Shown piece by piece: positions 31,896 through 41,859 of a stretch of 64,000 nt of DNA (within the stretch, counting starts at the first letter, position 1; each line of letters begins with the position of its first letter). This stretch comes from an uncultured Phascolarctobacterium sp. (GTDB taxonomy: Bacteria; Bacillota; Negativicutes; Acidaminococcales; Acidaminococcaceae): assembly GCA_900544795.1 (NCBI GenBank), contig UQWM01000008.1, positions 16,780 to 80,779 of the forward strand, read 5' to 3'. The notes below the pieces were generated by a model. It did not search any database and was not told where the DNA came from. It saw nothing but the letters and a program-made list of their open reading frames with translations. A program made the position numbers and the translations under genes.

Positions 31896-33245
31896 TTATT
31901 TGTTCATAAAAGGCATTTTTAAACCGCCTTTTGAAGCAAACTTGGACATACCCTGCATTTTTTTCATCATTTTTTTGCTTTCTTCAAAGTTTTTGAGAAG
32001 CTTGTTGACGTCCTGCACGCGCATACCGCAGCCTGCTGCGATACGTTTACGGCGGCTGCCGTTGATGATGTCGGGGTTACGGCGTTCTTTTTTGGTCATG
32101 GAACGGATGATGGCTTCGACACGGTCGAATTCTTTTTCATCGACGTTGGCTTCTTTAAGCTTTTGGCTGATGCCGCCCATGCCGGGGATAAGGCCTAAAA
32201 TGGTTTCGAGTGAGCCCATTTTTTTGACCTGCTGCATTTGTTCGAGGAACTGCTCGAGGGTGAACTCGTTTTTGCGCAGTTTCTTTTCCATTTCCAGCGC
32301 TTTGGCCAGGTCTGTGGTGGACTGGATCTTTTCGATAAGCGAAAGGATGTCGCCCATACCCAGGATGCGGGAGGCCATGCGGTCGGGATAGAAGGGTTCT
32401 AAAGCGTCAAGCTTTTCGCCCATACCGACAAATTTGACCGGCCGGCCCGTTACTGCTTTGACCGAGAGTACCGCGCCGCCTCTGGCGTCGCCGTCGAGTT
32501 TGGTGACGATAAGACCGTCGATGCCAAGCTCGCCGTTAAAGCTTTCGGCTACGGTGACGGCGTCCTGGCCTGTCATTGCGTCGACTACCAGCAGTATTTC
32601 GTGCGGGTCGACGGCAGCTTTGATGTTGCGCAGTTCGTCCATCAGTTCTTCATTGATATGTAAGCGGCCAGCGGTGTCGATAATGACGGTGTCGCAAGCC
32701 AGTGAGAAGGCTTTATCCATTGCCTGACGGGCGATCTCGACCGGAGATACCTGGTCGCCAAGGGCAAAGACCGGCAGTGAGAGCTGTTCGCCCAGCACTT
32801 GTAATTGTTTGATAGCTGCGGGACGGTAGACGTCGCCTGCTACCAGCAGTGGTTTTTTGCCTTTTTTGCGAAGCAGGTTGCCCAGCTTGCCGGCAGTAGT
32901 GGTTTTACCTGCGCCCTGAAGGCCGACCAGCATGATGACTGTGGGCGGTTTGGAGGCTACGGTGAGTTTGCTTTGGGTGCCGCCTAACAGCTGGGTCAGT
33001 TCGTCGTTGACGATTTTGATGATCTGCTGTCCGGGGTTAAGGTTTTGCTGGACTGTTTCGCCAAGCGCGCGTTCTTTGATGTTGGCAACGAAGTCTTTGA
33101 CGACCTTGAAGTTGACGTCGGCTTCAAGCAGCGCCATCCGCACTTCGCGCATAGGCGCTTTAAGGTCTTCTTCGGTGATCTTGCCGCTGCCACGGAACAT
33201 TTTTATAGCATTTTGCAGTCGTTCAGATAAATTTTCAAAAGCCAT
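31896..33245 (-). CDS. ffh: Signal recognition particle protein Ffh
   Basis: GTPase that binds signal sequences and the SRP RNA. 449 residues: N domain, G domain with GLQGAGKTTTAGKLG (about 106) and DTAGR, then the methionine-rich M domain ending MSKFASKGGLKMPFMNK. Clustered with ylxM and ftsY, its receptor. Confidence 0.97.
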   Translation of the reverse strand: MAFENLSERLQNAIKMFRGSGKITEEDLKAPMREVRMALLEADVNFKVVKDFVANIKERALGETVQQNLNPGQQIIKIVNDELTQLLGGTQSKLTVASKPPTVIMLVGLQGAGKTTTAGKLGNLLRKKGKKPLLVAGDVYRPAAIKQLQVLGEQLSLPVFALGDQVSPVEIARQAMDKAFSLACDTVIIDTAGRLHINEELMDELRNIKAAVDPHEILLVVDAMTGQDAVTVAESFNGELGIDGLIVTKLDGDARGGAVLSVKAVTGRPVKFVGMGEKLDALEPFYPDRMASRILGMGDILSLIEKIQSTTDLAKALEMEKKLRKNEFTLEQFLEQMQQVKKMGSLETILGLIPGMGGISQKLKEANVDEKEFDRVEAIIRSMTKKERRNPDIINGSRRKRIAAGCGMRVQDVNKLLKNFEESKKMMKKMQGMSKFASKGGLKMPFMNK

Positions 33246-33247
33246 TT

Positions 33248-33613
33248 TTACCTACTTTCACCGCTAAGCTCGTCTAAGATGCGGCGTACTTGTTGAAGTT
33301 TTGCCGGGCCCTGATTTTGGGCAAGGCATTCGGCCAGCAGCCGGTTTGCCTGCACCAGCAGTTTTTTATCGTTGTCATTACGGGCCAGCAGTGCCAGTTT
33401 GCTTTCGTAGCGTTCCAGCGTGTGCTCTACCCGTTTGATAAGGTCGTGTATTGCTTGTCTTGATACTTCGAGTTCATCGGCTATTTCGGCCAGTGAGAGG
33501 TCGTCGCAGAAGTACAGCTCCATACATTTTTGTTGTTTTTCGGTGAGCAGGCCGCCATAGACATCGAACAGACGCCCTAAACGTACCCTTTGCTCTAAGC
33601 TGTTTTCCTGCAT
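33248..33613 (-). CDS. ylxM: YlxM family sigma-like HTH protein
   Basis: Small helix-turn-helix protein found next to ffh and thought to modulate the SRP pathway. LTEKQQKCMELYFCDDLSLA and EIADELEVSRQAIHDLIKRV are region-4-like. The ATG at 33613 is chosen over the GTG at 33625, matching relatives. It ends 2 bp before ffh. Confidence 0.93.
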   Translation of the reverse strand: MQENSLEQRVRLGRLFDVYGGLLTEKQQKCMELYFCDDLSLAEIADELEVSRQAIHDLIKRVEHTLERYESKLALLARNDNDKKLLVQANRLLAECLAQNQGPAKLQQVRRILDELSGESR

Positions 33614-33689
33614 TTTGACCACCAAAATCTTTATATATTTTACCCGACTTTGGTATTATATCGAAAATCGCGAAGGCTGTCAAGCATTT

Positions 33690-34607
33690 TTACTTGTCAC
33701 CATCAAATAATGCGTCAACAAATTTATCAGCTTCAAAGGGGCGGAAGTCCATGATGCCCTCGCCTACGCCGATCCATTTGACGGGCAGGCCCAGTTCTTC
33801 TTTGATGGCGATAACGACACCGCCTTTGGCTGTGCCGTCGAGCTTGGTGAGCACTACGCCGGTGACGCTGGCTGTTTCCATAAATACTTTGGCCTGGTTG
33901 ATGGCGTTTTGCCCGGTGGTGGCATCCAGCACCAAAAATGTTTCGTGGGGTGCGTCGGGGATCTCGCGTTTGATGATACGGTGGACTTTTTCAAGTTCGT
34001 TCATCAGGTTGGTTTTGTTATGCAGGCGTCCGGCGGTGTCGATAAAGAGGATATCGACGTTGCGGGCCATAGCTGCTTTGACGGCATCAAAGACTACGGC
34101 GGCCGGGTCGGCGCCTTCTTCGTGGCGGATAACTTCGCAGCCTGCGCGTTCGCCCCAGATCTGTAGCTGTTCGGCAGCGGCGGCGCGGAAGGTGTCGCCT
34201 GCGGCCAGCATTACTTTGTATTTGAACAGGTGGAAGTAGTTGGCCAGTTTGCCGATGGTGGTGGTTTTGCCGACGCCGTTGACGCCGACTACCAGAATAA
34301 TGGTGGGTTTGGCACCGATACGGGTGCGCTGGCCTTCGTCCTGCATCATATCGGCAATGTATTTTTTGAGGAACGGCAGTACCTGCTCGGTGCTTTCGAT
34401 CTCTTTCTTTTTAGCTGCCTGACGCACGGCGTCGATAAGCTTTGTGGTAGTTTTGACGCCGACGTCGCCGCTGAGCAGGATCATTTCCAGTTCTTCCAGA
34501 AAGTCTTCGTCGACTTTAGCCGAGAGGCCTACCAGCTCTTCGATGCGGTCGGTAAAGTTTTGGCGGGTCTTGCTGAGTCCGTCTTTGAGCTTTTCTAAAA
34601 ATCCCAT
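33690..34607 (-). CDS. ftsY: Signal recognition particle receptor FtsY
   Basis: Membrane-associated SRP GTPase. 305 residues with NG domains: GVNGVGKTTTIGKLANYF (about 110), DTAGRLHNK and TKLDGTAKGG. The long acidic A domain of some FtsY proteins is absent, as is common in Firmicutes. Four bp after smc. Confidence 0.97.
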   Translation of the reverse strand: MGFLEKLKDGLSKTRQNFTDRIEELVGLSAKVDEDFLEELEMILLSGDVGVKTTTKLIDAVRQAAKKKEIESTEQVLPFLKKYIADMMQDEGQRTRIGAKPTIILVVGVNGVGKTTTIGKLANYFHLFKYKVMLAAGDTFRAAAAEQLQIWGERAGCEVIRHEEGADPAAVVFDAVKAAMARNVDILFIDTAGRLHNKTNLMNELEKVHRIIKREIPDAPHETFLVLDATTGQNAINQAKVFMETASVTGVVLTKLDGTAKGGVVIAIKEELGLPVKWIGVGEGIMDFRPFEADKFVDALFDGDK

Positions 34608-34611
34608 ATCT

Positions 34612-37600
34612 TTACTCCTTTTCGCTCAATTTGACTGATAACATTTTAGAAACACCGGATTCTTCCATGGTGACGCCGTGCAATACGTGGGCGGCCTCCA
34701 TAGTGCCTTTGCGGTGTGTGATGACGATGAACTGCGTGCTTTCGGCGTAGGCCGCCAGGAATTTGGCAAAGCGGTCGACGTTGGCTTCATCCAGTGCGGC
34801 GTCGATCTCGTCGAGGATGCAAAAGGGCGAAGGCTGATAGCTGAGCAGGGCAAAGAGCAAAGCGATAACAGTGAGCGCCCGCTCGCCGCCTGATAAGAGG
34901 AACAGGCTTTGCAGTTTTTTGCCCGGGGGCTGCACTTCGATGTCGATGCCGCTGCCTAAAACGTCGTCGGGGTCGGTAAGCTTAAGGGCAGCAGTACCGC
35001 CACCGAACAGGCGTACATAGCAGTCGGAGAAGTATTCGTTGATCTTGCCGAAGGCTTCTTTAAAGCGTTTGGCCATGCCGGAGTTGATCTCGCTGATGAC
35101 GGCTTCCAGATTGGCTTTGGCTTCGGAAAGGTCGGTATATTGACGCTGCAAAAATTCGTAGCGTTCGCTGACGGCTTCGTATTGCTCGATGGCTGCGGGG
35201 TTGACCGGGCCAAGGGCTTCGATGTCGCGTTCCAGACGCAGCTCGCGCCGGCGCAGGGAAACGTCGCTTTCGTCCAGCAGGTCGCCGCTGGCTCGAGCTT
35301 CTTCAAGGGTGATGCGGTATTCAGTTGCCAGTTGTTCCAGGGCATGATCGTAGTCGCTGTTTTGACGCACCATTTCCATAGCGGCCTGGTTGCGTTTGGT
35401 TTCGGCAACGGTGAGTTCTTTTTTGAGGGCGTCCAGCCGCTCGCCTGCTACTGCCTGTTTTTCGGTAATGGCGAGGCGTTTGGCGCCAAATTCGTCTTTG
35501 CCGCCGACGATGGTTTGCAGTTCGGCCAGCAGGGCTGTACTTTGGCTGCCCAGCTGCTCGCTGCTGGTTTTGCTGGTAGCGATGATGTCGAGCAGATGCT
35601 TTTGCTCGTCGTCGTTGGCGGCCAGTTCCTGCTGGGTCCTGCCCATATCGGCGTCCAGCTGCTGCATCCGTTCGGCCATCATGGCAGTGCGGGCGGCAGT
35701 TGACTCAAGCTCTACCCGGGCATCCTGCAAACGGCTGCGGATACTGGTGAGGGCGCTGTGGTCGGCAGCAGTTTGTTTTTGCAGTCCGTCCAGCAGTTCT
35801 TTGCCCTGTGCGTCCTGTGCTTCCAGTTCGGTAAGCTGCGGGCGCAGGTCGGTAAGCTGCTGGCGGGCGGCCATATATTCCTGCGAGGCCTGGTTGCGGT
35901 CGTCCAGCAAAAGCTCCAGCCTTTCGGAGGCCTGACGCTGTTCGGCGCCCAGGCGTTCCAATGCGACTGCCAGCTCTGCTTTGCGGATCTCTTTTTGTTG
36001 AAGATCCTGACGCAGTTCGGCCAGTTTGGTATTATAGATTTTCAGGGTGTTTTCGTGTTCTTCCAGCTGCTCTTGATAGCCCAGCAGTTCGTGGCGCAGC
36101 TGGCCTGCCTTTTGTTCCTGTTCGTCGATTTCTTTGCCGCGCGACAGGAAGCCGGCTTCTTTTTGCTGCCTGCTACCGCCGGTCAGCGAGCCGCCTGCGT
36201 TGACGACGTCACCGGCCAGGGTTACGACACGGGTACGGAAGTTGCTTTTTTTAGCGGCTGCTAAAGCGGCGTCCATATCGCTGGCCACCAGCACTCGTCC
36301 CAATAAAAATTTAAAGATGGGGGCAAGTTTGGCGTCGAAGTCGATAAGATCGACGGCGAAGCCCTGGATACCGGGCATTTTGGCAAGGGCTGCTTCTTCG
36401 CTGCGGCGCTCGTAGTATTTGATGGTATCGAGGGGCAGGAAGGTAGCCCTACCTGCCTGACGCTGCTTAAGGTAGGCAATGGCCTGTTTGGCTGATGCCG
36501 AGCTGCCCATGACGAGGTTTTGCGCCGCCGCACCTAAAGCGGTCTCGATGGCGACAACGTATTCGGGTTTTACTTCTATCAGTTCGGCAGCGACACCGAT
36601 AACGTCACTGCGCCAAGCTTCTTGAGCCTGCAAGACGGTTTTGATGCCATAACCAAAGCCTTCGTAGCTTTTCTGCATATTTTGCAGCAGGTTCAGGCGG
36701 CTTTCCAGCGCCGTGATGCGGTTGTGGCAGTCTTTGTGCTGCGCCAGCACTTTATTAAGCGCTTCGGTTTCGGCTGCTGCTTTGGCGCTTACTTCCTGCC
36801 CGTCGCGTTTGATAAGCTCCAGCGCGTTTTCCACACCGGTCTGCTCGTCGCTCATGGCACGGTTGCGTTTTTGCAGTTCTTCTCCGGCGGCTTCGGCGGC
36901 TTCGATTTGTTTTTTAAGCAGCTCGCGTTTACGCATCCGCTGCTCCTGCTCTTGCTCCAGGCCACGGATGTCGTTGCGCAGGTTGACCATGGTGCGCATA
37001 TTGTCGAAGGCGGCAGATTTCATGCTTTCCATCTGCGTTTCGGCTTCGCTGATGCGGGCTTCTTTGTCGGCCTGCTGCCCTGTCAGCTTGCTTACCAGCA
37101 GCTGCGCCGCAGTTTGCTGCGCTTCCAGACGGTCGTAGTCGCGGGCCATTGTTTTAAGTTGGGTGTCCAGGGCCGCGATCTGCTCTTGTAATTTTTTGCT
37201 TTGCTCTTCCAGCCGCAGGCCCGATTTTTCGCTTTGGCGTACACGTTCTGCCAAAACGGCTTCCTGGCCGCGCAGTTTTTCGAGGGCGGTCTCTTTTTCT
37301 TTGATGTCGTCCTGGATACGGTTATAGGCTTCGCTAAGCTTGTCAAGTTCCATTTGCAGGGCGCTGCTTTCCGCTTCCTGCGCACTGACGGCCGTTGCCC
37401 GTTCCAGCACTTTATTTTCCAGCTCGCTGTCTTGCGAGTTTAGTTTTTGCCTGATGCTTTCGATGTTTTCGATCTTATGCACGAATTGGGTGAGCTTGCA
37501 GGAGCGCAGCTCTTTAGCCAGCAGGTTGAATTGGCGTGTTTGCTCGGCGGCAAGGCGCAGGGGTTCGACCTGGCCTTCGACTTCGGTTTTGATGTCGTTG

Positions 37601-38172
37601 ATACGGGTCAGGTTGGCTGCTGTATCGTCCAGCCGGCGCATGGCTTCTTTTTTACGCATCCTGAATTTGGCGATGCCGGCTGCTTCTTCAAACAAAGCAC
37701 GGCGTTCTTCGGGGCGGCTGTTTAAGATCTCGTCGATCTTGTTTTGCCCGATAATGGACATAGAGCCGCGTCCCAGACCGGTATCTGCCAAAAGGTCGAG
37801 GATGTCTTTTAAACGGCAGTTCTTTTTGTTGATGGAGTATTCGCTGTCACCGCTGCGGAAGACCCGGCGGGTAATGCTGACTTCATCAAAGTCGAGGCTG
37901 AGGCGGTGGTCGCTGTTATCAAAAACCAGCGTTACTTCGGCCACGCCTAAAGGCCTGCGCTTGCCGCTGCCGGAGAAGATAACGTCCTCCATTTTGCTGC
38001 CGCGCAGGTATTTGGCACTTTGCTCGCCCAGTACCCAGCGAATGGCGTCGGAGATGTTGCTTTTACCGCTGCCGTTAGGGCCGACGATGGCCGTGATGCC
38101 TGAACCAAAGGCTAATTCAATTTTATCTGCGAAGGATTTGAATCCATAAGTCGAAAAAGACTTTAAATGCAC
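34612..38172 (-). CDS. smc: Chromosome segregation ATPase SMC
   Basis: Condensin subunit, 1186 residues. Walker A GPNGSGKSNISDAIRWVLGE at about 32, long coiled coils, a hinge at roughly 510-640 (GGSLTGGSR follows at the end of it), and the C-terminal signature LLSGGERALTVIALLFALL with Walker B FCILDEIDAALDEAN. Normally preceded by rnc; here rnc is about 4 kb upstream with unrelated genes between. Confidence 0.98.
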   Translation of the reverse strand: MHLKSFSTYGFKSFADKIELAFGSGITAIVGPNGSGKSNISDAIRWVLGEQSAKYLRGSKMEDVIFSGSGKRRPLGVAEVTLVFDNSDHRLSLDFDEVSITRRVFRSGDSEYSINKKNCRLKDILDLLADTGLGRGSMSIIGQNKIDEILNSRPEERRALFEEAAGIAKFRMRKKEAMRRLDDTAANLTRINDIKTEVEGQVEPLRLAAEQTRQFNLLAKELRSCKLTQFVHKIENIESIRQKLNSQDSELENKVLERATAVSAQEAESSALQMELDKLSEAYNRIQDDIKEKETALEKLRGQEAVLAERVRQSEKSGLRLEEQSKKLQEQIAALDTQLKTMARDYDRLEAQQTAAQLLVSKLTGQQADKEARISEAETQMESMKSAAFDNMRTMVNLRNDIRGLEQEQEQRMRKRELLKKQIEAAEAAGEELQKRNRAMSDEQTGVENALELIKRDGQEVSAKAAAETEALNKVLAQHKDCHNRITALESRLNLLQNMQKSYEGFGYGIKTVLQAQEAWRSDVIGVAAELIEVKPEYVVAIETALGAAAQNLVMGSSASAKQAIAYLKQRQAGRATFLPLDTIKYYERRSEEAALAKMPGIQGFAVDLIDFDAKLAPIFKFLLGRVLVASDMDAALAAAKKSNFRTRVVTLAGDVVNAGGSLTGGSRQQKEAGFLSRGKEIDEQEQKAGQLRHELLGYQEQLEEHENTLKIYNTKLAELRQDLQQKEIRKAELAVALERLGAEQRQASERLELLLDDRNQASQEYMAARQQLTDLRPQLTELEAQDAQGKELLDGLQKQTAADHSALTSIRSRLQDARVELESTAARTAMMAERMQQLDADMGRTQQELAANDDEQKHLLDIIATSKTSSEQLGSQSTALLAELQTIVGGKDEFGAKRLAITEKQAVAGERLDALKKELTVAETKRNQAAMEMVRQNSDYDHALEQLATEYRITLEEARASGDLLDESDVSLRRRELRLERDIEALGPVNPAAIEQYEAVSERYEFLQRQYTDLSEAKANLEAVISEINSGMAKRFKEAFGKINEYFSDCYVRLFGGGTAALKLTDPDDVLGSGIDIEVQPPGKKLQSLFLLSGGERALTVIALLFALLSYQPSPFCILDEIDAALDEANVDRFAKFLAAYAESTQFIVITHRKGTMEAAHVLHGVTMEESGVSKMLSVKLSEKE

Positions 38173-38441
38173 AAAATCACCCGATCTGCAATATTCTATC
38201 AGTATATTTTACCATAGATAGCGGTTTGAGACAATTAGCTGCACCAAACGCCCACTCCACCCTGCGGCAGAAAAGGCAAAAAGTATTTTTTGGAACACTT
38301 TTGGAACTTTTAGAAGCGTTTAGGATTTTTTTTACATTTTTTCAGGTCAGTGCTAAAAACAGTCAGGTATTTATGTTATAATATCAGCACGGGCTTTAAA
38401 GACCCGATATAAAAAATTTATTGGCAGTGAGGGGATTTTAC

Positions 38442-39635
38442 ATGAAACTTTCAGCACGTATCCAAAGTTTGACTGCTTCACCTATCAGAAAGCTGTCGCC
38501 ATATGCTGATGCGGCCAAAGCTCAGGGCAAAAAGATCTATCATTTGAATATCGGCCAGCCCGATATCAAGACGCCCGAACAGTTTATGGAGAGCATCCGC
38601 AATTATGACGAGACGGTCATCGCTTACGGTAATTCTAAGGGCGAGGGCTTTATGATCGAGGCTATCCGCAAGTATTATGCCGAAAAGGGCATGGATTTTG
38701 CTGCCGAAGATATTTTTATTACTAACGGCGGCAGCGAGGCGCTGGTTTTTGCGGTGATGGCTTTGTGTGACCCCGGTGACGAGATTATGGTTTTTGAACC
38801 GTATTACGCTAATTATACTACTTTCGCCAAGGAGTTCGGCGCCGAGATCAACGCTGTGCAGACCAGTGTGACTAACGGTTACCACCTGCCTGACGCTGCG
38901 GATATCGAAGCGCAGATAACCCCTAAAACGAAGGCTATTTTGCTGACGAACCCGGGCAATCCGACCGGCGTTGTCTACACCCAGGACGAGATGGATATGA
39001 TCGCAGCGATAGTGCGCAAGTACGACCTGGCTTTGATAGCTGACGAGGTGTACCGCGAGTTTGTTTATGACGGTGCGTACCGCAGCTTTGGCACTATGCC
39101 GGAGCTGGACGAGAACCTGATCATGATCGATTCGGTATCGAAACGCTACAGTGCCTGCGGCGCCCGTATCGGCTGCATCATCAGCAAAAATAAAGAGTTG
39201 GGCAAGCAGATCATCAAGGCCTGCCAAAGCAGGCTGTGCAGCCCTATTTTGGAACAGGTTGGCGCGGCGGCTTTGTATACGACGCCTGTGAGCTACCTGG
39301 AGGAAGTGAACCAGGAATATAAAAAACGCCGCGATACTATCGTAGCAGCGCTGAAAAAGCTGCCCGGCGTAGTGGCTTCCGACCCGAAGGGCGCTTTTTA
39401 CATTATGGTGCAGCTGCCGGTGGACGATGCGGAGAAGTTTGCTATCTGGACTTTAGAAAACTTTGCCATCGACAACGAGACGGTGATGTTTGCACCGGGC
39501 AACGGCTTTTACAACGACCCACAGCTGGGCGTAAACGAAGCGCGTTTGGCCTATGTGCTGAATTGCCAGGACCTGGAAAAAGCGATTTACATTATGGGCG
39601 AAGCGCTGAAGGCTTACCCCGGCAAAACTAACTGA
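38442..39635 (+). CDS. Class I/II PLP-dependent aminotransferase
   Basis: 397 residues of the aspartate-aminotransferase fold. NPGNPTGVVYT, ADEVYREFVYDG and SVSKRYSACGARIGCIIS (PLP Lys in SKRY) are all present. The substrate is not clear; related proteins act on aspartate, aromatic or branched-chain amino acids. The ATG at 38442 has GAGGGG upstream. It is a single plus-strand gene inserted between smc and rnc with its own terminator. Confidence 0.9.
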   Translation: MKLSARIQSLTASPIRKLSPYADAAKAQGKKIYHLNIGQPDIKTPEQFMESIRNYDETVIAYGNSKGEGFMIEAIRKYYAEKGMDFAAEDIFITNGGSEALVFAVMALCDPGDEIMVFEPYYANYTTFAKEFGAEINAVQTSVTNGYHLPDAADIEAQITPKTKAILLTNPGNPTGVVYTQDEMDMIAAIVRKYDLALIADEVYREFVYDGAYRSFGTMPELDENLIMIDSVSKRYSACGARIGCIISKNKELGKQIIKACQSRLCSPILEQVGAAALYTTPVSYLEEVNQEYKKRRDTIVAALKKLPGVVASDPKGAFYIMVQLPVDDAEKFAIWTLENFAIDNETVMFAPGNGFYNDPQLGVNEARLAYVLNCQDLEKAIYIMGEALKAYPGKTN

Positions 39636-39648
39636 AGCTAAAATACTA

Positions 39649-39681
39649 AAATCCCTGAATACCAAACGTATTCAGGGATTT
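39649..39681. terminator. Bidirectional terminator overlapping the end of the glycosylase gene
   Basis: AATCCCTGAATAC/GTATTCAGGGATT, 13-14 bp stem with a 5-nt loop, T tract on plus for the aminotransferase. The stop codon of the convergent glycosylase gene (39672) lies inside the stem. Confidence 0.9.
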
Positions 39682-40190
39682 TTATTTGCTTGGTCAGCAG
39701 TTGTTTGCACTATCTGCCACGATGCTGCCAGCTGCGGCAGACGCCAGCGGGCATTGGCCGGGCTGGTGGACGGCAGGTTATAGACTGTGATGCCGCTTAG
39801 ATCAATAGTTTTGCTGTATTTTTTGAAGGCAGCCGCAGCTTTGCCGCCATTGCAGCAGATGACCGTTAGCTGCGGGTGCTGGCGCAGGAACCCGGCCAGG
39901 TCGTTAGGCTGTTCGCCTGTGATGGCGGCATCAAGGCTGCCTTCGCGCTGACAGTAGCCCAGTACGTCCCACAGGGCGATGCGGTTAGCCAGCAGCATTT
40001 GCAGTTTTTGCTGATAACCGGCCGGAACAGCCTGATAGCCCAGCAACTGCGCCATGAGCGGCCAGAACCTGTTATGGGGATGGCCGTAATACTGACCCAG
40101 CTGCAACGAGCGTACGCCGGGCATGGAGCCTAAAATAAGCAGACGACTATCTTTTGCGGCGACGGGTGCGAAGCTTTGACATTCACTCAT
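39672..40190 (-). CDS. DNA-deoxyinosine glycosylase (UDG superfamily)
   Basis: Repair glycosylase for hypoxanthine in DNA. GSMPGVRSLQLGQYYGHPHNRFW near residue 22 is the hallmark of the HDG family, and NLPSTSPANARW near the end is the second motif. 172 residues. Overlaps the radical SAM gene by 8 bp, so cotranscribed. Confidence 0.9.
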   Translation of the reverse strand: MSECQSFAPVAAKDSRLLILGSMPGVRSLQLGQYYGHPHNRFWPLMAQLLGYQAVPAGYQQKLQMLLANRIALWDVLGYCQREGSLDAAITGEQPNDLAGFLRQHPQLTVICCNGGKAAAAFKKYSKTIDLSGITVYNLPSTSPANARWRLPQLAASWQIVQTTADQANKNP

Positions 40191-41196
40191 CGGCTACACC
40201 TCCGCTGACAGTGATAGAATTTGCTTTGGCAGCAGCCACGATACTGACCGGCACAGGGGCGGCCAGCTGCTGCCAGAGTTGCAGATTGCTGTTTTTAAGT
40301 CCACGCAGCTGTGATTGCCGCTGCACCGGGCAGCTGAAGCGTATTTGGTCTGCGCCTGCGTCCAGCAGGGCTTGCAGTTTTGGAGTTAAATCCTGATACA
40401 GCAGATGGCTTTGCACCAGTTCGCCAAAGGCGGGGTGAAAAGGCCCGGCGATGATGTTACCGGCGCTGCATAGTTCTTCGTCGGCTTGCAAGCCGACACG
40501 AATGACTTTGATGCCGGCCTGGGTTAGCCTGCGGTAAGCGTAGGCACTTTGTTCGACGGCAGCGTCAAGCGTCAGCGGCGTAAAGGTTCCGCTGGCATAA
40601 GCGGCGGCCAAAGGCGTGCCTTTGATGACCAGCAGCGGGTAGATGCGTGCCTGGCTTGGCTTGAGGCTTATGGCCCGGTCTATGGTATCGCGCAGGCTGG
40701 CAAAGCTTTGCCCTGGCATACCGACCATTAGCTGCAAACCGACGCTAAAGCCAAATTGTTTAAGCAAAGCTACGGCATCATAGACGGCACTGGCCTGGTG
40801 TCCCCGCTCGGCCGCTGCCAGCACTTTGTCGTCCAGCGACTGTACACCCATTTCGACTGTTTTGACGCCATGCCGCTTGAGCAGCGCCAGACGTTCGGCA
40901 TCTATGTAATCGGGACGGGTAGATAAGCGCACGCTGCCGATCACACCGTCAGCTAAAAGTTTATCGACGGGCTGAAAAAGTTCTGTTTGCAGGTCGGCAG
41001 GCAGGCCGGTAAAAGAGCCGCCGTAAAAGGCTGCTTCGTTAGCTGCATCCGGCCTTACCCATTGCAGGTAGCGGTCGATCTGCTGCCTGACGGCGTCGGC
41101 CGAGGCGACCTGCTGGCCGCTGATGGTTTTTTGGTTGCAGAACACGCATTGGTGCGGGCAGCCTGCATGAGGGATAAAAATGGGGATGATAGCCAT
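40183..41196 (-). CDS. Radical SAM protein (Elp3-like)
   Basis: 337 residues. The SAM cluster motif CPHQCVFC starts at residue 13, close to the N-terminus; GGSFTGLP and GVQSLDD resemble Elp3/HemN-type radical SAM barrels. In Firmicutes a protein of this type is often encoded near rnc. No acetyltransferase domain, so it is not full Elp3; function unknown. Confidence 0.88.
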   Translation of the reverse strand: MAIIPIFIPHAGCPHQCVFCNQKTISGQQVASADAVRQQIDRYLQWVRPDAANEAAFYGGSFTGLPADLQTELFQPVDKLLADGVIGSVRLSTRPDYIDAERLALLKRHGVKTVEMGVQSLDDKVLAAAERGHQASAVYDAVALLKQFGFSVGLQLMVGMPGQSFASLRDTIDRAISLKPSQARIYPLLVIKGTPLAAAYASGTFTPLTLDAAVEQSAYAYRRLTQAGIKVIRVGLQADEELCSAGNIIAGPFHPAFGELVQSHLLYQDLTPKLQALLDAGADQIRFSCPVQRQSQLRGLKNSNLQLWQQLAAPVPVSIVAAAKANSITVSGGVADE

Positions 41197-41334
41197 AATG
41201 CGGCCTCCTTTCGCTAAAGACGTGAAGTATGCTTATATCGTTCGTTAGCTTTATATCAGTAATTGCATTATAACTTTATCCCCTGCTGCGGTCAATGGCC
41301 GAACAACTCATAAAACAGGTCACAAAAATTTTAC

Positions 41335-41363
41335 TTGCCTTTTGCTGCCAAAGTTGATACAAT
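41335..41363 (+). promoter_or_regulatory. Promoter of the marR-SMR operon
   Basis: TTGCCT and TACAAT with 17 bp between, immediately followed by the palindromic operator. Confidence 0.7.
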
Positions 41364-41367
41364 GCAA

Positions 41368-41387
41368 ATAGTCCGACATCGGACTAT
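41368..41387. promoter_or_regulatory. MarR-type operator
   Basis: ATAGTCCGA-CA-TCGGACTAT, a perfect 9-bp inverted repeat at the predicted transcription start, 23 bp before the marR ATG. Its size and position fit autorepression by a MarR dimer. Confidence 0.75.
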
Positions 41388-41409
41388 ATTTTTGACAAGG
41401 AGGCTGCTT

Positions 41410-41850
41410 ATGCACAATGACCTGCAACGGGTGCGGCATGGCTATTATGACCTTTGGTTTGGCACCAACGCCGTTTATGAACGCTGGGCCAAAGCGCACG
41501 GCCTTAATAATAATATGCTGCTGACCCTGTACCTGCTGAAGGAATACCCTGACGACTGTACGCAGCACCTGATCTGCGAAAAGCTGATGCTGCCCAAGCA
41601 AACGGTAAACAGTATTTTAGCTGGTTTGGAGGCTAAGAGACTGGTTAAAAAAACTGTGAGCCCCGCGGACAAACGGGTGAAGCTGCTGGTTTTTACCAGC
41701 CAGGGAGCGGCCTTTGCCGATGAGCTGCTGCAAAAAATGGATGATTTTGAAGAACGGGCACTGCGCACGATGACCGCCCGGCAGCGCGAAGCACTGCTGG
41801 AAGGCGGACAGGCCTGGATGACGGCGCTGCGCAATGCTTTAGATGATTAG
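41410..41850 (+). CDS. MarR family transcriptional regulator
   Basis: 146-residue winged-helix regulator. LPKQTVNSILAGLEAKRLVK and the wing SPADKRVKLLVFTSQG are the HTH and wing. The ATG at 41410 follows AAGGAGG; the open frame upstream covers the promoter and operator and is not coding. Ten bp ahead of the SMR exporter, so it is the likely repressor of an efflux pump. Confidence 0.93.
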   Translation: MHNDLQRVRHGYYDLWFGTNAVYERWAKAHGLNNNMLLTLYLLKEYPDDCTQHLICEKLMLPKQTVNSILAGLEAKRLVKKTVSPADKRVKLLVFTSQGAAFADELLQKMDDFEERALRTMTARQREALLEGGQAWMTALRNALDD

Positions 41851-41859
41851 GAGGCTATA

